Shown piece after piece: positions 38,360 to 63,950 of a stretch of 64,000 nt of DNA. The position numbers were made by a program, and so were the translations under genes. Position 1 is the stretch's first letter. Each line of letters opens with the position of its first letter. Below the pieces are notes generated by a model. That model saw nothing but the letters and a program-made list of their open reading frames with translations. It ran no database searches and was not told where the DNA came from. This DNA is from Wuchereria bancrofti (taxonomy: Eukaryota > Nematoda > Chromadorea > Rhabditida > Onchocercidae): NCBI GenBank assembly GCA_005281725.1, contig SSBO01000001.1, positions 1,038,399 through 1,102,398 on the forward strand, given 5' to 3'.

Positions 38360-41233
38360 TTAAAAAAAAAAGAACCTTGGAGATAAATTAACAAATTCAC
38401 TTCGACTAGTTGAAACAGAATTTGATTGAGCAGTAACAGCTTCCTGATTATTCATTTCCCTAATAGTACTAAACACATCTTGATACCATTCAGCCTAAAT
38501 AAGTTATCACTTTTTCTTTTTTTTTTTTTGGTTCATTAACTAATTCCTGCATATTTCTTAAATTATGATTCAATTAACAATTTTTAGTATTCAATACAAT
38601 CAGTGATTCCTCCTAATAACACCTTTTTTTTCTCTTTTGAAAATAAAAACTTTACTAACCGGAATATCTAATCTTGAGAAATTATGAAGATGATTATATG
38701 GTGGTAACCATAATGTATGACTAAGAAGTTCATTACGATCACACATCCATGATGGTTCAAAAATTACATCATCAAGACGGCATAGATAAACCTTAAAAAT
38801 CAAATAATCATTTTTGATTGTTTCATATTTCACTACAAAATATTACTTTTTTTTTTCTTATCAAATGTAATACTTATTAAATGTCTAATTTAACTTACTT
38901 TTTGTAGTAAATTTTTTCTTTCCTCTCTAAATCTTGTTTTAATTAGATTAAAATGAATTAAAGAAAAATTGAAAGAGTAGCATCATTTTTATGGTTTATT
39001 TTCACAAGTTAATAATAAATTATTCATTAACCTTATATGGTAATTTCTCAAAATCTTTTGACCATGTTATTTGATCAAGTTCAGTGGTACGAAATATTAC
39101 TAATTCTTCCAATGTTTTTGGCATTGTACTCAAAAATTGAGCAATATTTGATGCGCTATAGTAATGCACATAAACGGAAATCTTTTTTAGATTTAATGTT
39201 TTCAAAATAAACATTTTTTGTGGTAATGTACGATGACAGCATGAGAATAATGATGGTGGAATATCGAGTATTTTTAGATGAATTAATGTTCCTAAATTTA
39301 ATAATTTTATCATTATATCACTAATAAGACTATCATGTATTAGACTTAGAAGAAATGTATAAAACTTAAAAATAGTCTATTGTTTAAGCTTTCAGCTTTT
39401 TCTAAATAGGCTTTATATCAGAACATTAATATTAGAATTCTCTCTATGTATTTTTTTGTGGCGTAATGAATTGAAATACTAATTGGAAATCAAAAGCTAT
39501 TTATATTACAAATACCTATTAAAATTATATCGATAAGATCAATTTTCATTTATTATCTCTAACAATTTGTAACAAATATTTGTTATAAAAAGAAGTTAAA
39601 AGAAACGGACTGCATTGGAATATTTCAAATTTTATTAAATTATTAAAACTTAAATTATAAAACATACCAATTGATGTGATATATTGATCAAAATCTGGTG
39701 GATTACACAATGCACCAGAAATAAGTAATTCAGTGAGAGTTTGTTTCAATGCATTACACAATTTATTGAAAATGTCTGGTGTTAATACGATGCCACTAAG
39801 TTGTATGGAAACTAATGGCGCCGAAATAATTTGCGTCAATTGATTTTGTCGTAAAATATTTTGTATCGTTTTTAATTCATCATAACGTTGTAATATGCAT
39901 AATTTACGAAGTTTTTTCATGCATAATGTATTAAGGCATGAGAAACTCAATGAACTGCAAAATTCCTTTTTCCTTTTTTTTTTTTTTTGAAATATATTAA
40001 AAAATATGAGTGAAAAAAAAAATTGTTCAAAATAAAATTATTTTTTAATACTTTATTTACATCTAAATATACTTTTATTCCATTGTTTCTTTCTAGTATT
40101 CAAAAAATAATGCGTGTAATTAGTAATTGAAAATTAATAATAATAATAATAAAATAGCAAAAATAATGGTAATAATAATGACGATAATAATATTAATCGA
40201 TCTTAATAAATAAATAATAATATGTTATATCGTTAATGCTAGCATGTTACTATTAATTAAATTGCAAATCTATCATATTACTAACACTCATACTTTTCAC
40301 TGTTATCATCAAAAGTTTGTACAAAAAAATTAAAATATCTTCAGTATTGTTAATGAGTTTATCATATACGTATTGATTTGAGATAATTGATTAACAAAAT
40401 TGATAACAAATTTGGAGTTATCATGTGTTATTATCATTTTATCCCTATAATAGGGAGAGAAAAAGAAGAAAAAAAAGAATCTTACTTAAATGCAGAACTT
40501 GCTACAGTAAGAACATTGAGATGTTCTATTTCAGATAATTGTCCTAAATAACTCTCATCTCGTATCGTTTGAATATTGACATTATTCAAATTTGGACAAT
40601 GTTGAAGGATTAACTATAAATTTAGAATCTTTTAATTCTTAATTAATAAGAATATGATGCATATTATTAGTTAATTAATTAATTTAAGTTTTAAGTTAAA
40701 TTGAAAGAAGCATTTCTGTTGAGATATTTATTAGTCAAATGGACAAAAATTTTTAAATTTCTTTTCATATTTTTCAAATAACCATTAAAGTGTTTTGATA
40801 AATATTAACTGCATATACCTTTAGATCACATTTTGTTATACATTTAAAAATTTCACCAGCAATACACAAAGTATCTTGCTTGATGGAAAGCATTGTAATA
40901 TCAATCCATGTAGAAAACAATGAACCTGGACAAGTATTTTAACAAATTTTTGAAAATCAAATTACTTTGTCATTTAAAAAATGTCATTAAAAACGAAAGA
41001 TTGCTGATTAATTACTGATTACTGCATTATTATTTTGTGCAATTATACAGAATCTTTTTTTCTAGACAATGAGACTAAAATGCCTTGTTGAAACTATTTT
41101 AGGAAAGTAATTCAACAAATTAAAGACTTCGATGTCACTTACTAAGCCGTTTATTTACAGAGGCGATGTTAGCCCTCGCCTTGACATCCAAATAGCTGAA
41201 GATGACATTCCACACATCGTCCGACAGCTCCAT
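38360..41233 (-). CDS. F-box/leucine-rich protein of unknown substrate (379 aa)
   Basis: Exons: 41143-41233, 40819-40925, 40486-40613, 39668-39954, 39032-39291, 38660-38791, 38360-38494; the sum is 1140 nt and all phases agree. The first exon reads MELSDDVWNVIFSYLDVKAR and then ANIASVNKRL, a good F-box (Skp1-binding) signature, so the protein is probably the substrate receptor of an SCF ubiquitin ligase (inference from family). Following exons contain loosely spaced Leu/Ile segments such as LILQHCPNLNNV, IEHLNVLTVASSAF, VSIQLSGIVLT and LIHLKILDIPPSLF, fitting degenerate leucine-rich repeats. The last two exons (RLDDVIFEPSWMC; FSTIREMNNQEAV) match nothing I know. The protein ends Phe4-stop within a run of ten T. 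I do not recognise a named orthologue, and nematode F-box genes turn over fast. It lies downstream of the integrin gene on the same strand, 1.3 kb away. Confidence 0.8.
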
Positions 41234-42539
41234 TAAGTTCAACAATAATTAACATTTATTTCATTCTGCTTCTTTTAAAAGTTGCAGTTACTTTCGATAA
41301 TTTGCATATTTGTTTTGCTTTGTTCAATACGAAAGTTTTTCAAAATTTTAATTTTATAAAAAAACCCTTAAACATTTCTTTATTGTATTTATAGAGTGTA
41401 AGATGATTTATCAATTTCTATTACCTGATAAGCTCAAAGAAAAAATACACAAATACATAAATTTAATAAAATCATATTTTGAAGAAAGTTCTGAGTCTAT
41501 ATAAAAATAATAACAATAATAATTCTGAATATATACAAATCATTTAAAATACAAAAAAAAAGGTTAAGAAATATCAAAAAGATATCGCCTCACATTGCCT
41601 GAACGTATATAAATGAAACGTTATGAAATTTCTTCTAACAGATGCTCAAATGATGGAATTCGTTTATATTTGCACAAAAACTATATGTGTGCAGCGCAAA
41701 AAAAAGTGGAAGTATTTAGCTAAACGAATAATGGCACAGCTGAAAAGTAAAAAAGGCATAATCTCCTGTTTAATAACATACGTCTAGCAAAATTTGAAGT
41801 GCAAAATATAAATTTTTCCTTTTTTTAAGTAAACATTCAATACATTTTTCGAATGTATTAAATCTTCGAAAGATGGAAATCCATGAAGAAAGAAATCATT
41901 AATTTATTTCATTTTTTAAAAATTTCCAGTTTTGACTTTTTCAAAAAGATTTTTTTTCTTTGGTAAACACTTCTCATTTGGTTTGCGAAGCTACTGAACT
42001 ATATCATCGGAATCAATGGAGAAAAAATTGAGTTGAATGAAAAAAAAAAAAAACTTGCTCGAAATAATTTAGTGACATAAAAAGCATCATAGTTTGAGCG
42101 ATGAAGTAATTCTTTTGAAAAGGGCAATAACAATGATGAAAAATTCATAAAATAATCTGAGCGACTAAATAATTCAATAACATTTAGATTATGAAAGAAG
42201 GTTAGCAGGCAAAAACTTTCCAGTGGAAGATCAATTTATTAGACAGTATACAAAAGTAAAAAAAAAAATCAAAGGAAGCAAAAAAGCTTGTCAAGTAAAA
42301 AAAGACTTCTAATTTTCTGACAGAAATTTATAGTTCGAAATTCAACAAGAACAATTCAGAGATCAAATATATACTTGCTAATTTTCAGACTAAAAGCTCT
42401 CAATTCTCCAGAAAGACTTAAATTCTAAAACAGTTGAATAACTTAACAAAGCAAATGCACAAATTTTCGAAGATTAAGTTAAGTATATATGAATTTGTCA
42501 AGTATCAAAGAATATTCACAATTACCTTCTTCTTAGTGC
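41234..42539. other. Spacer between integrin stop and F-box start
   Basis: These 1.3 kb on the shared minus strand contain the integrin 3'UTR and the F-box promoter or 5'UTR. No exon, RNA gene or repeat family was recognised. There is no obvious U-rich element plus acceptor close to the F-box ATG, so an operon is not supported. Confidence 0.5.
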
Positions 42540-45500
42540 CTATTTATTTTTCATCGTATTATTTCCCACATATACAGGATTCTTAAACGTCGTCGTTGCT
42601 TGTTTATAAATCGGATTTTCATTCTGGAATTAATAAACGTTTCAGTTCTATCACTGCAATATTCATTTTTTTTTCCTTCTAGCTTCTTTACTGAATATCT
42701 TACTAATATTAAAAGACAAAAAATAAATGAATAAATAAGTAAATGAAAAGCTCTCAATATTTTGAACCATTCATCCAACATAATGCAAGATAAAACGAGA
42801 TAAGTTTTACTCATCATTTCATTCGAAAAAATTCAAGAATTGAAAAAAGAAATGCAAAAAAAGTGTTGAAAAAAAAGCATACAGTATCCCATTTCGCTAG
42901 TAATCTTTCGCTGTCAAACTTCGCAAATTCGGCACGATCGTGGAGAACAGTTAACAATTTCCAGACCAAAAGCAGAATCAATCCCAGTATGACAATACCA
43001 GCTATGACACCAAGAACAATAGCAAGTACTGGTACTGGTGGTGGACAATCTAAATTAGTATGAGTTTGTGAATATTTTAATTCAACTCACTACATTAAAA
43101 AAAGGCATCAGTGAAATTTTCATATAAATTAATTTAGTCATTTATATAGTGAAATGTCAACTATAGTCAAAAAACCCCTCATGACTTTAATCTCGAAAAA
43201 TTATTTATCGAACTTCACCTTATGAATCTCAACCTATGCTTAACCGAATATATTAAAATATAATTAGAGAACTTTTACCTTTAATTTAAACCATCTAAAA
43301 AGGAACTATAAAAGAAGTGAATCACTCACAGAGTAACTATGACAAATTGTAAGCTTAACAATTGACGTACCTTTTTCTTCTTTCACCCATACCGTTAGAT
43401 TATCAGTTCTTTGATCCTCGTAATAAAGGAAATAGAATGTACAATCATCTGATGGGTCCACAAACTGACATTCAGTTGTGTCATTTAGCACTATAATATT
43501 TCTTTTATTTTTTAAGAAAACAAATATTTATTGTATATAAATTCCTTAACAACAAATTCAAGTACTAAAGCAATTTTTTTTTAATCTCGAAAAATTATTT
43601 ATCGATAACGTTTACTGCAATAAAACTAAATTTTTTTCTTTAACAATATGTGAACCTTGCTATGATAAAATGATAACCTGGTAATTCCTTAACAGGTATA
43701 ACGGTAAAAGTACACTCGTCACACTGAGTTTCATTGTACGGACCAGTTTGCCACTGTTGACACATGACACAAGGTTTATGTTCCACACATTTAGATGGAC
43801 AAGTCTAAAAATTATTGAAATTTTGAACAGTATTGAGGATTTAATAGGAAACCAGATAGAAAATGAAAACAAATCCATAAAAAATATTATGCAATAGAGT
43901 TTCAAAGTGTATAATCTGAATCAAATTTGAAAGCCTCGTCCTACTACCAAGATTGGCCATTTCTATGTTACACTTTGTCGTGAATGAAATAAAATAAATA
44001 CATGAATGTTCTCAATCGTAAGGATGTAAAACTTTAATTTCAGAAAAAAAATGTAATGAATTTGTTTAACTTACAGGACAAATTTCACATTTGGGACCAG
44101 AATAACGATTTCCTGGACCATCACTGAAGCAACGACAACGTCCGCAAATACATTCACCTTGTCCGTTGCATACTTTACCATTCGCAGCCATACAGCTATC
44201 CAAGCTTAACGGACATTCACATGCTCGGCCTGTAACACAATATGAATGTAAATTAGTTTATTCAATTCATGCAATCAGTCCATAGTATCATCAAATTGAT
44301 GATGTCTGGTAGAAAAAAAACACACTCAATATCATAAAATTTATTCAGTAATGCAATAAAATTTCAAGTAATAAAACGAAATTACCTGTCCAACCGGGCT
44401 TGCATGTGCACTGCCCGCAGTCACAAGTACCATGCCCAGCACAAATTTTACGATCATGTCGTGGACAATTGAAATTATCACATTCACAAAACTGACCCGA
44501 AATTTTCTCATTCATATTCTGAAGTTGAAGATTGTTAAGAAATGCAAGTTTTTCCTCTCAATTTTAAATTTCATATATTTCATACATTGACAAGCATAGA
44601 ACTGTTAAACAGTTTATGGTCAAAATGAGTAGTGAAAAATTAATACAGCTAGAAGCAAGAAATTTCAATAGTGAAAAATCAAGAATGAGTATTGCAGAAA
44701 ACGTTAACAACACACCAACAGACACAATGCAAAAATATTTTCCAGCATCGTATAAATAAAATTTCATGATAAAATTTCTTTTCTAACTCCAAAACTAAGA
44801 AGCAAAGATCCGAACTTACATCACGTTCAAAACATTCACAAACACCACAGTTGCAAACTCCTCGACCTTCACAAATAGCACTTTCATTTGTCCTAAAAAC
44901 TTTAAAGATGAAGTTTCAAAATCAATTCTCAGAATTCGAATACTGGAAGAAGACAAAACTACATGATCATACTACACCTGTAATTTTCCAGTACATAAGG
45001 CTTTCACTCCTTGAAAAGCTGCAGAATATTACCACAAAAAAATAACAATTGTTACCTTTTACATTTTGCATCCAAAGCAACGGTTGAAAGGCCAGGTGCG
45101 TCACATTCGCAATGTCTTCCAACATTTGTCCCGTGACATATGCAGACACCACATACCAAATCACCTTTCCCATGACATATCGGGGAATTGTGTACAACTC
45201 TCTGTAAAATTACTACATAATTCAGAATTAAATCACAAGGATAGAGAACGGCAATGGTGCACATAACATGTAGTAAATTTCTGCCTAAGAATCCATTGCA
45301 TTTATGTAGATCTAAATAGCATTTTGACAAATGTTTGCCAAAATTTAAGAATAATTTGACAAACGTTGACAAAATTTAAATAAAAGAAATTCAAGAACTT
45401 TGAAAATAGAGAAATACTCACATCGGTTTCACAATCGCAGTCACATTGTACATGAACATCAACTTGCAGGGTCTCATCTAGACCACTTGGTCCGATTTTT

Positions 45501-48500
45501 AAATTAAAATCACGTTCTTTCACGCAGTGTGTTGCTTCTAGGGTAACTTCGAAAGAGACTTCATCACCAACTTTGATTCCATCACATACGTTTGTTTCCT
45601 TAAGAGTATGTCCACTGGAAATAAATCACAGTCCAAGAACTTCTTTTCAAGTTTGTAAATAGGTAAAAATAATAGCAGAATTAATGAATTTTGTTGAGAA
45701 ATTTTGAAAAGACTCGTTTTGAAGTAAAAATGTAGAAAATGAAAGTAAAGGAAAACTTACTCCAAACATCTCGAACGATATGATAATCTTAATCCTTGGC
45801 TTGCATTCGCATTATCAACCATAATGATTTTTTGGGAAATTTTATTGTATTCCTCTTCGATAAGAGAAACAATGTTTCTAGAATCATCGGCCAGTACACC
45901 AACCGAACTGCTTACATCAGGTAACGCATCACTGAGCTTAAATTATAATAAATAAAGTGAATGAATAATTATTAAAGGTTAATGATTTCAAAAATTGAGA
46001 ACAAAAAAAGTTGAAAAATATCACGACGAGGTGAACCTACATAAAACACGATATAACAGTGACTATTTATAGGATGCTTATATAAACACTAATCATACGG
46101 CTCCATTAAATCCGACAAATGGTGAGCTGGAATAGTTGGATGTAACCAATTTAAATCAGACCGTGCAACTATTGGCTACATTAAATCACGCTATGTATTA
46201 ATAAATAAATAAATTTTAGAAGTTTTTTTTAAATCAATGGGAAATTTTACCCACCTGCTTGTAAAGATCTTTATTTTTCTCAGTAACCGCAAAAATTAAA
46301 TTCGCTTTTCTTTCTTTGATTTTCTGATGTAACAAAGCAACAGAGGGGTAATCCTGATCAAGTGATTTCGTGTAGTACCCTTGGCTATCCAAATGACATT
46401 GTCCATCATTTGGTACCACAACACCGGCCATCTAAACCAATTAAATTGCTTAAGTATGAAAATCTGAAACACTCGAAAAATTGAAACACTTCGAAAAAAC
46501 CCTATATACTTTTCAGCAACTTCAAAACTTTAAATAAATCGAAACCCATGAAACAGCAGTAGAATCAGTAAGCTTCTTAAGATGAAACTGATGCATGTAT
46601 ATAAATAATAAATACATGAAAAAAAATACCCGTCCATCCCCTGCATAATGAAAACCAGCATCTGTGGAGAATACGATCATTTTTCGAGCACGTTCACGCC
46701 AACCAATGCTATTCTGAAATTTGAATGATCTAATAAGACTAATTAATATCCAAAAATTCAGGCTTTATACAATCTTCGTCGGTTATTCCGCTTAGTTGGA
46801 ATGAGTTGCAGTTCTACGTAGCGCATTACAATAACTTTTACTATAGTGGCATAAAATACTTAACTCTTCCTTATAGACAATGCATACTATTCACTGTCCT
46901 CAAATATCACACTGTGATAAAGCAAGAGATAAGTTAGCCTAGCAACATACCGTAAAAATATATCATTCTACAGTAAATGGTAACTGATTCGTCAGTTTTA
47001 TTTTGAACTAATAAGAAACAAAAAAGGAGAAAAAAATCTACTTACATTACAAGTTAAAGCTTGCAGAACAGCGTCAAAGCCACCTTCTGGAGCATCTAGA
47101 TTTCCCGATATTTCAGCTTCCTCGACTTCTTTCTAAAAAAAAAAAATTGATACAACATAATAAGCTTTTCCAACAGTTTAAAGAGAAAATTTTTAAGGTT
47201 AGTCTGTCGTATTTAGAAACAGAATGTAATAAACTGATAGCGAGAAAAACTTGAGGAAATCACCACAGATTACTAATAATGACTTAATGAAAATCGAGAA
47301 TTCATATTATATATAAGATCATTTATCAGTTCTTATTTAGTTAATAACTTATGAATACTGGAGAAATTGTCCACATGTTAAATTTTTAAGTAAAAATAAA
47401 TGTTATGAATATTTACTGAAAATCTATTTGTATCCATCGTAAGACTCATCTGATTCTTGAAACCATATGGTTGCGCACATTGCTCTGGACACGGTGATAA
47501 CTGTCTGAAATGCAAATTATGCTAAAGGACAGAATAAAATGAAAATTTAAAAATGTCAATTAGAAATCTTGATAAAAAACTTATTTTCAACCCTTTTCAA
47601 AGAAAATAACGCAACACGACGCATGGGCTATCATTTTTTTATGTCATCATTTTTAAACTCACTTTTCAGGACGAGGATCCACAAATGGCATAAGTTTCTT
47701 GTCAATAAATGAACCAAATCCAAGCCTAAAGTTCTTGGTGATTGCTTTCATTCGTTCAGCTGAAAAAGAAAAAACATGCCATCATTAGAAACCGATCATT
47801 CGGTCAGAAATGAAGCCAAAGATTTATTCCAAAATATGACTGGAAAATATTTCACCTAACAAATCGCCCAATTCAGACAACTTTTGTTTATCATCTTTCA
47901 TGGAATAAGATAGATCCATCAAATAATATAAGTCAACTGGATAATCCACAGCTTGTCGATAGGTTACTTGAAATCGAACACGTGCCTCTGAAAACTTATG
48001 TGTAATCGAAAATGTTTCTAAAAAGTTAATGAAGTCAAGGAATACAGCACCATTTGCAAAAAAAAAAAAAAAAGAAAAGAAAAACAGAAGTTGACGTATA
48101 TGAAATGCCTCCAAAGAGTTTTTTCAGTAGAAGTTACAGTTCGCTTTCCACTAGAATAGCAGGAAATCAAAAATTTAATAGCACAAATTGGAACGTCAAA
48201 AAGTTCATCAGAAAAATAAAACAATTTACTGGGTCGTATATTGACAACCATATGCTGTGGCCGTAACTGAACTGCTTCTTCTTCACTTGCTGCATCACCG
48301 GCATTACTCAATTCAACATTCTATAGTAAAAGAAAAACTTCAATATATATATATATAATAAAAATAATAATAATAGTACTATTCATATGTTTTTTTTTAG
48401 CTGCTTTTTTAAGCTGTAAACTTCAATATGTAAAAATACATGAAAAATGCAAGAGTGAAGCACTTATAGCCGATATACTTATATAAACCATATTCCAGTT

Positions 48501-49471
48501 TTTGGCCTTTATTATGCGCCTTAAGATACCCCTAATTCTTCAAAAATAACGTCAATTGCTTGAAGATCCCTGGTAATTAAACAAACCTCTGTTGTTCTGA
48601 CTGTTGTTTTAGGATTTTCAATTTCAAATTCCGGACAACCATGTTCAATAAGCCTCTCTAAACTATCACATCGCGGATGTTGATTTTCGTTGTCGAAATC
48701 CTAGAAAAAAAATTTTGACATTTTTGTTCGTTTCAGAAAAAAAACCCATTATAATTTACATAAGTTTTAAATTTAACTCACAATGATATATTAAAATATA
48801 CCATATATCATGCTTCAATTGATTATTAATACAATAAACCAAAACATACTGCTTTACTACACCAGGCACACGTATCGTGGAATTGAATGCATGCACTACA
48901 TGTGTAATTTTCACGAGGTAAAGAATAACACGGGAAATCTTTCTTTGATTCAACTATTTCTGATGTTGCTGCAATAGAAAACTATTATATGCATATCTAA
49001 TTCATTATATTTAATACAAATTAAATTCAGTGGTAACAATTACAGTTCAAATTATTGAATAACTTGACATTTATGTGAACTATTGAAGTTAATAGATAAT
49101 AATAGCGTGTTTTGGATAGGTCAAGACGGATTATGTGATATGTGAATAATAACTTATGACTTTAACTTGATAAATAGATGAATATTATTATTTTATATAA
49201 CAAATTATTCACAAATTGAAACTTCCAAAAATATCTCTTTTCTCCCTTCTTTTTTTAATGTTCGGAAATTCATGGATTCAAATCATCCCTAGAATCCAGT
49301 AAGTTTTTAAGTGATAATTTTCTGGAATAATCAAATCATTATTGAAAGAAAGCGAAATAATGAATAAATACCATCATCATTAGTAAATTCTTGTGCTCCA
49401 ACGATGAAAATCGTTGTTGACAGGCATATCATACGACACCATCCAAGCCTCGTCAACCAACGATCTCTCAT
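42540..49471 (-). CDS. pat-3: Integrin beta subunit, pat-3 type (830 aa, complete, 20 exons)
   Basis: Integrin beta pairs with alpha subunits as a matrix receptor in muscle attachment and migration (family knowledge). Exons: 49372-49471, 48850-48968, 48587-48700, 48230-48320, 47856-48017, 47663-47759, 47417-47504, 47046-47132, 46630-46713, 46255-46431, 45761-45936, 45422-45614, 45056-45201, 44820-44892, 44386-44518, 44075-44229, 43678-43804, 43371-43490, 42883-43049, 42540-42623; the sum is 2493 nt. Order of parts: signal peptide, Cys-rich PSI domain, hybrid-domain start [12 protein letters not shown], betaI domain with [45 protein letters not shown], Cys-rich EGF modules, tail domain, a single membrane helix ([20 protein letters not shown]) and a short tail with [13 protein letters not shown] and NPVY talin/kindlin sites. 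C. elegans PAT-3 is about 809 aa. A TTGCAG acceptor 20 nt upstream of the ATG (ends 49491) is a good spliced-leader site. Confidence 0.97.
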
Positions 49472-52400
49472 AGCGATTAAACAGCGCTAACTGCAATAAG
49501 TAATTCAGATAAAAATCAATAAATCATTATTAAGGAAGTGGAATGTCGCCATTTCACGAAATGTGAAGAATGCAATTTGTTCTGATAAAGTATATTCGAA
49601 ACAAATTTTAGTATAAGTCAAAATGTTAACAAAAATTCATATTTTAATGAAATATTCTGACAAAATAAATTTATATTTTGCATAAAGTATATATGCATAA
49701 AGTATATATATTTTGCATAAAAACTATTGCAGAGATAAACTTGCAATTCTTAGCAAAAAGTTAGAGAATTTTGAAGAAACAATTGATTATGAATAAAAGA
49801 CAAATATATTTTGTGTTCAGTAGTGTTAAGAACAAAAAAGATATTCTGTTTCCACTTTATACACCGTTTCAAGTAATTTCATCCTGAATTTATTCAGAAA
49901 ATAATATGTCAAATTCTTCTTTAAGCCTACTGTAACCATGTCATCTTATTAAATTCAAATTTAGCATTTAACAATTTCATTTCAGAAATTATGAATTTAT
50001 GTGATTCAATCATGTCATTGTATCTCTTTGAATCAGATATCAGTATTACGATAAAAGGGATCATGGTTAATGAAAGGAATTGTACTGATAATGACTGAAG
50101 TGATAGTAATTCCTTATAATTCATTGATGACATTCATTGATAAAATTCACTGATAAGCTAATAAACCGGTCATATTTCATAAAAGGATAGAGTCAATCAA
50201 GTGATAAAAATTAAAATTATTTAAAATGAATGCGAACTGATTAGTTTTGAATTAAACCGTTTAAAGAAGTTACGATGACCGCAAACTATCAGTGGGTAGC
50301 ATCATTTAGGAATGGCTTGACTGGTCAATTAAGCATGTTTTATCCAATGAGTTGAAAATAAAAATTTTGTTGGTAGGTGAGAAAGCATTCTGAAAATTTG
50401 GAGGAATCTTAGCATTTTTAATTGGCTCGGACAAATTACAAACAGTGTAACTGATCGAAGATAAATCATCATACTGTCACTTTTCTTTTCCTGATATGAA
50501 AAGGAATGCAAGCTGAAGTTCCGGATTAAGTAATACGGAGTAATACAGGACAGGAGAGGAAAGACAAAATTCATCATGATGCTAATTACACTCATTAAAT
50601 GATAATTATATCGGAAGTTATTCTATTTTCGCATTTGATCACGTTAATCTTTAACCGGATCCGTAATTGAAGCACAAAAATCTGAACAATCCTAATGACA
50701 CATTACAAAATCCTGTCACACATTACAGTTTTGATGAAATGAATCATCATAACATAGCTTTAAACGATTTATGACTGTACCCATATATAAATTGATATAT
50801 AAATTACGGATAGCAAAAATTTTTCCCATATGAGATAAATTTGTTTTTCATTTTTCTATTTTTCTAAATTTAAACAATTTTACATAGCAATTTAATTAGA
50901 ATTATGGCTAACATAATAGCTGCTTAACTAATGAAAGGATATTTCAAATAATACAGCGAAGTCAAAGGTTAATCTTTTGAAGAATTAAAAATGGCTATTA
51001 CAGCAACAAAAAGAAAAATAAGTAAAAAATGTAAGTGAAAAGAAAGTAAGACAGTTGGTTTCTTAAGGCTCTTCAATTAGAGAGAGCAATCATCACTGCA
51101 AGAAGTAACATCGAATTGTTCGTTGTGTATGGCTCCCGTCTGTGTGTGTATGTGTATGTGGGTGTGTGTGTATGTGTGTGAGGAATGTGTGTGTTTCTGT
51201 CTGTCTGTCGACCTATCACTTTACTCATCTATTCTTGTCTCCATCAGAAATTGAAACTAATGGACGAGGAGGTCGGATCTATTCTGGATGACAAGATAGG
51301 TAGATGAGATGCTAATAGCTACTATTTCACTTTCTTTGCTACCTCTGGTAGTATAGTATGTGCATATGTCACTAATCAAAAATTATAAGAAAAAAAAAAA
51401 GCAAATAAATTATGTTGTACGGTATCATTAAGGTATCACAGCAAATATGTGGTACCATAGAACTAACTACCTGACAAATGATATACGTAACAGATTAATA
51501 CTAGAGAATATAAGGAAGAGTATGTGATAGCCTAGACATAGTACAACTGTTGATTTATATATACATATCATTATGTTGTAATTCAATCAATGGATTTAAT
51601 TGGTTGGTCCATCTCTGGTCATCTTCTCTTCTTCTACCACTGACAGCACAACAATGACCTTTTTCATACAGCTAATACTCTCCAAAATTCATCAGGAATT
51701 ATCACTTCCGAATTTGTTATCAATAATATTGCTACAACTTACACTTTTATTTCATTTAGTGTTATAATTAGTCAATTATGGGATGCAAAAACTGTAACAG
51801 AAGCAATAATATTGTATGAATGTATCACAAAAAAATCCTCTGCATATTATGTATGCATAATCAATTCTTTAATCATACTGATAGATGAAGGAATAAAATG
51901 ATCATTTTCTTCTTACTCGATTAAAATTACAATGAAATGGAAAAAACTTTTCGCTATGTACATATTTTGCAAAAAAAAAACCGTACATATTATACGTAAA
52001 TTCCTTTCAGAAAATAATAATTCTTGAAGTTAATTTTCAATTTCAAATTTGGACAAGTATCCCGTGTATGAAATGATCAGATGGAATCGGAGTCCTATAT
52101 GATCTAGATGATTTCGATTGTCCCATCAATATTGACTACCATAACTTTTGGATGAAAATTTAGGAATTTCAAGGTGAAAAAAAAACTGATAAGATGATGA
52201 GAAAATCAGAGTTCAGAATGAATTATCAACATCGACAGGACATACAAGTAGAATTCTAAAGATTCTGATAATCAACTAACGCTAGACTCCTTTAATGATA
52301 AAGCTGACAACAACAATATAAAATCAATATATAACTGATAAGTAAATCATTGAAGACATAGATAAATTCTCAATAAATAACTGGAAAAATCAAAAAAAGA

Positions 52401-52837
52401 GAGAACTGAAAAACAATTGCATTTACCATATACTATAGACGAACTGACAATTTTCATCCGATTTTACTAAACAACGAACTGTATGAATATTAGAAAGGCA
52501 ACAGCTTACTGATAGATGAGGCAGATGAACTGCATTTTATGCAGATTAAAATTGGAAAATTTCTTTTTACATAGTAAGACAAACACAATGGAAGTGTAAA
52601 TGGAAAAGACTGAGATCAGTTTCTGAAAAGCATTTTCAGCAGAAATTCTTAATTTTACAAAAACGAAACTAGTATTACAATTTCATGAAAAAAAAACGTT
52701 ATATAAAAGTTTACAGGGAAAATTGTTAAATTAAATAGCAGTGATGATAAATTTGTGAGTACGAGCACAGTCAAGAGTTAATATGAAGTAGTGATTACAA
52801 TCACAATTTTCAAAGGACAGGTAGGACATGAAAGCCT
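49472..52837. promoter_or_regulatory. Spacer upstream of the integrin gene (3.4 kb)
   Basis: This lies between the ssl-1 stop and the integrin start on the same strand, so it should hold the integrin promoter. It is less AT-rich than the left half of the window. A TG/TCTG repeat tract occurs at about 51140-51210. Two minus-strand open frames (49927-50133, 50329-50595) are Leu/Ile-rich but show no domain, splice context or start context; I do not call them genes. Confidence 0.5.
51140..51210. repeat. TG-rich microsatellite with TCTG end
   Basis: Imperfect TG repeats interrupted by TATG and followed by three TCTG units, in the presumed promoter region of the integrin gene. Z-DNA-prone and probably length-variable. 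Confidence 0.85.

Positions 52838-63950
<11,113 letters not shown>

Noticed and set aside
41234..42540. Integrin and F-box genes as an operon
   Set aside because: The gap is about 1.3 kb and there is no clear acceptor close to the F-box ATG; same-strand order alone is not enough.
49927..50595. Two Leu/Ile-rich minus-strand open frames upstream of the integrin gene
   Set aside because: No recognisable domain, no supporting donor/acceptor chain and ordinary noncoding composition; probably chance.
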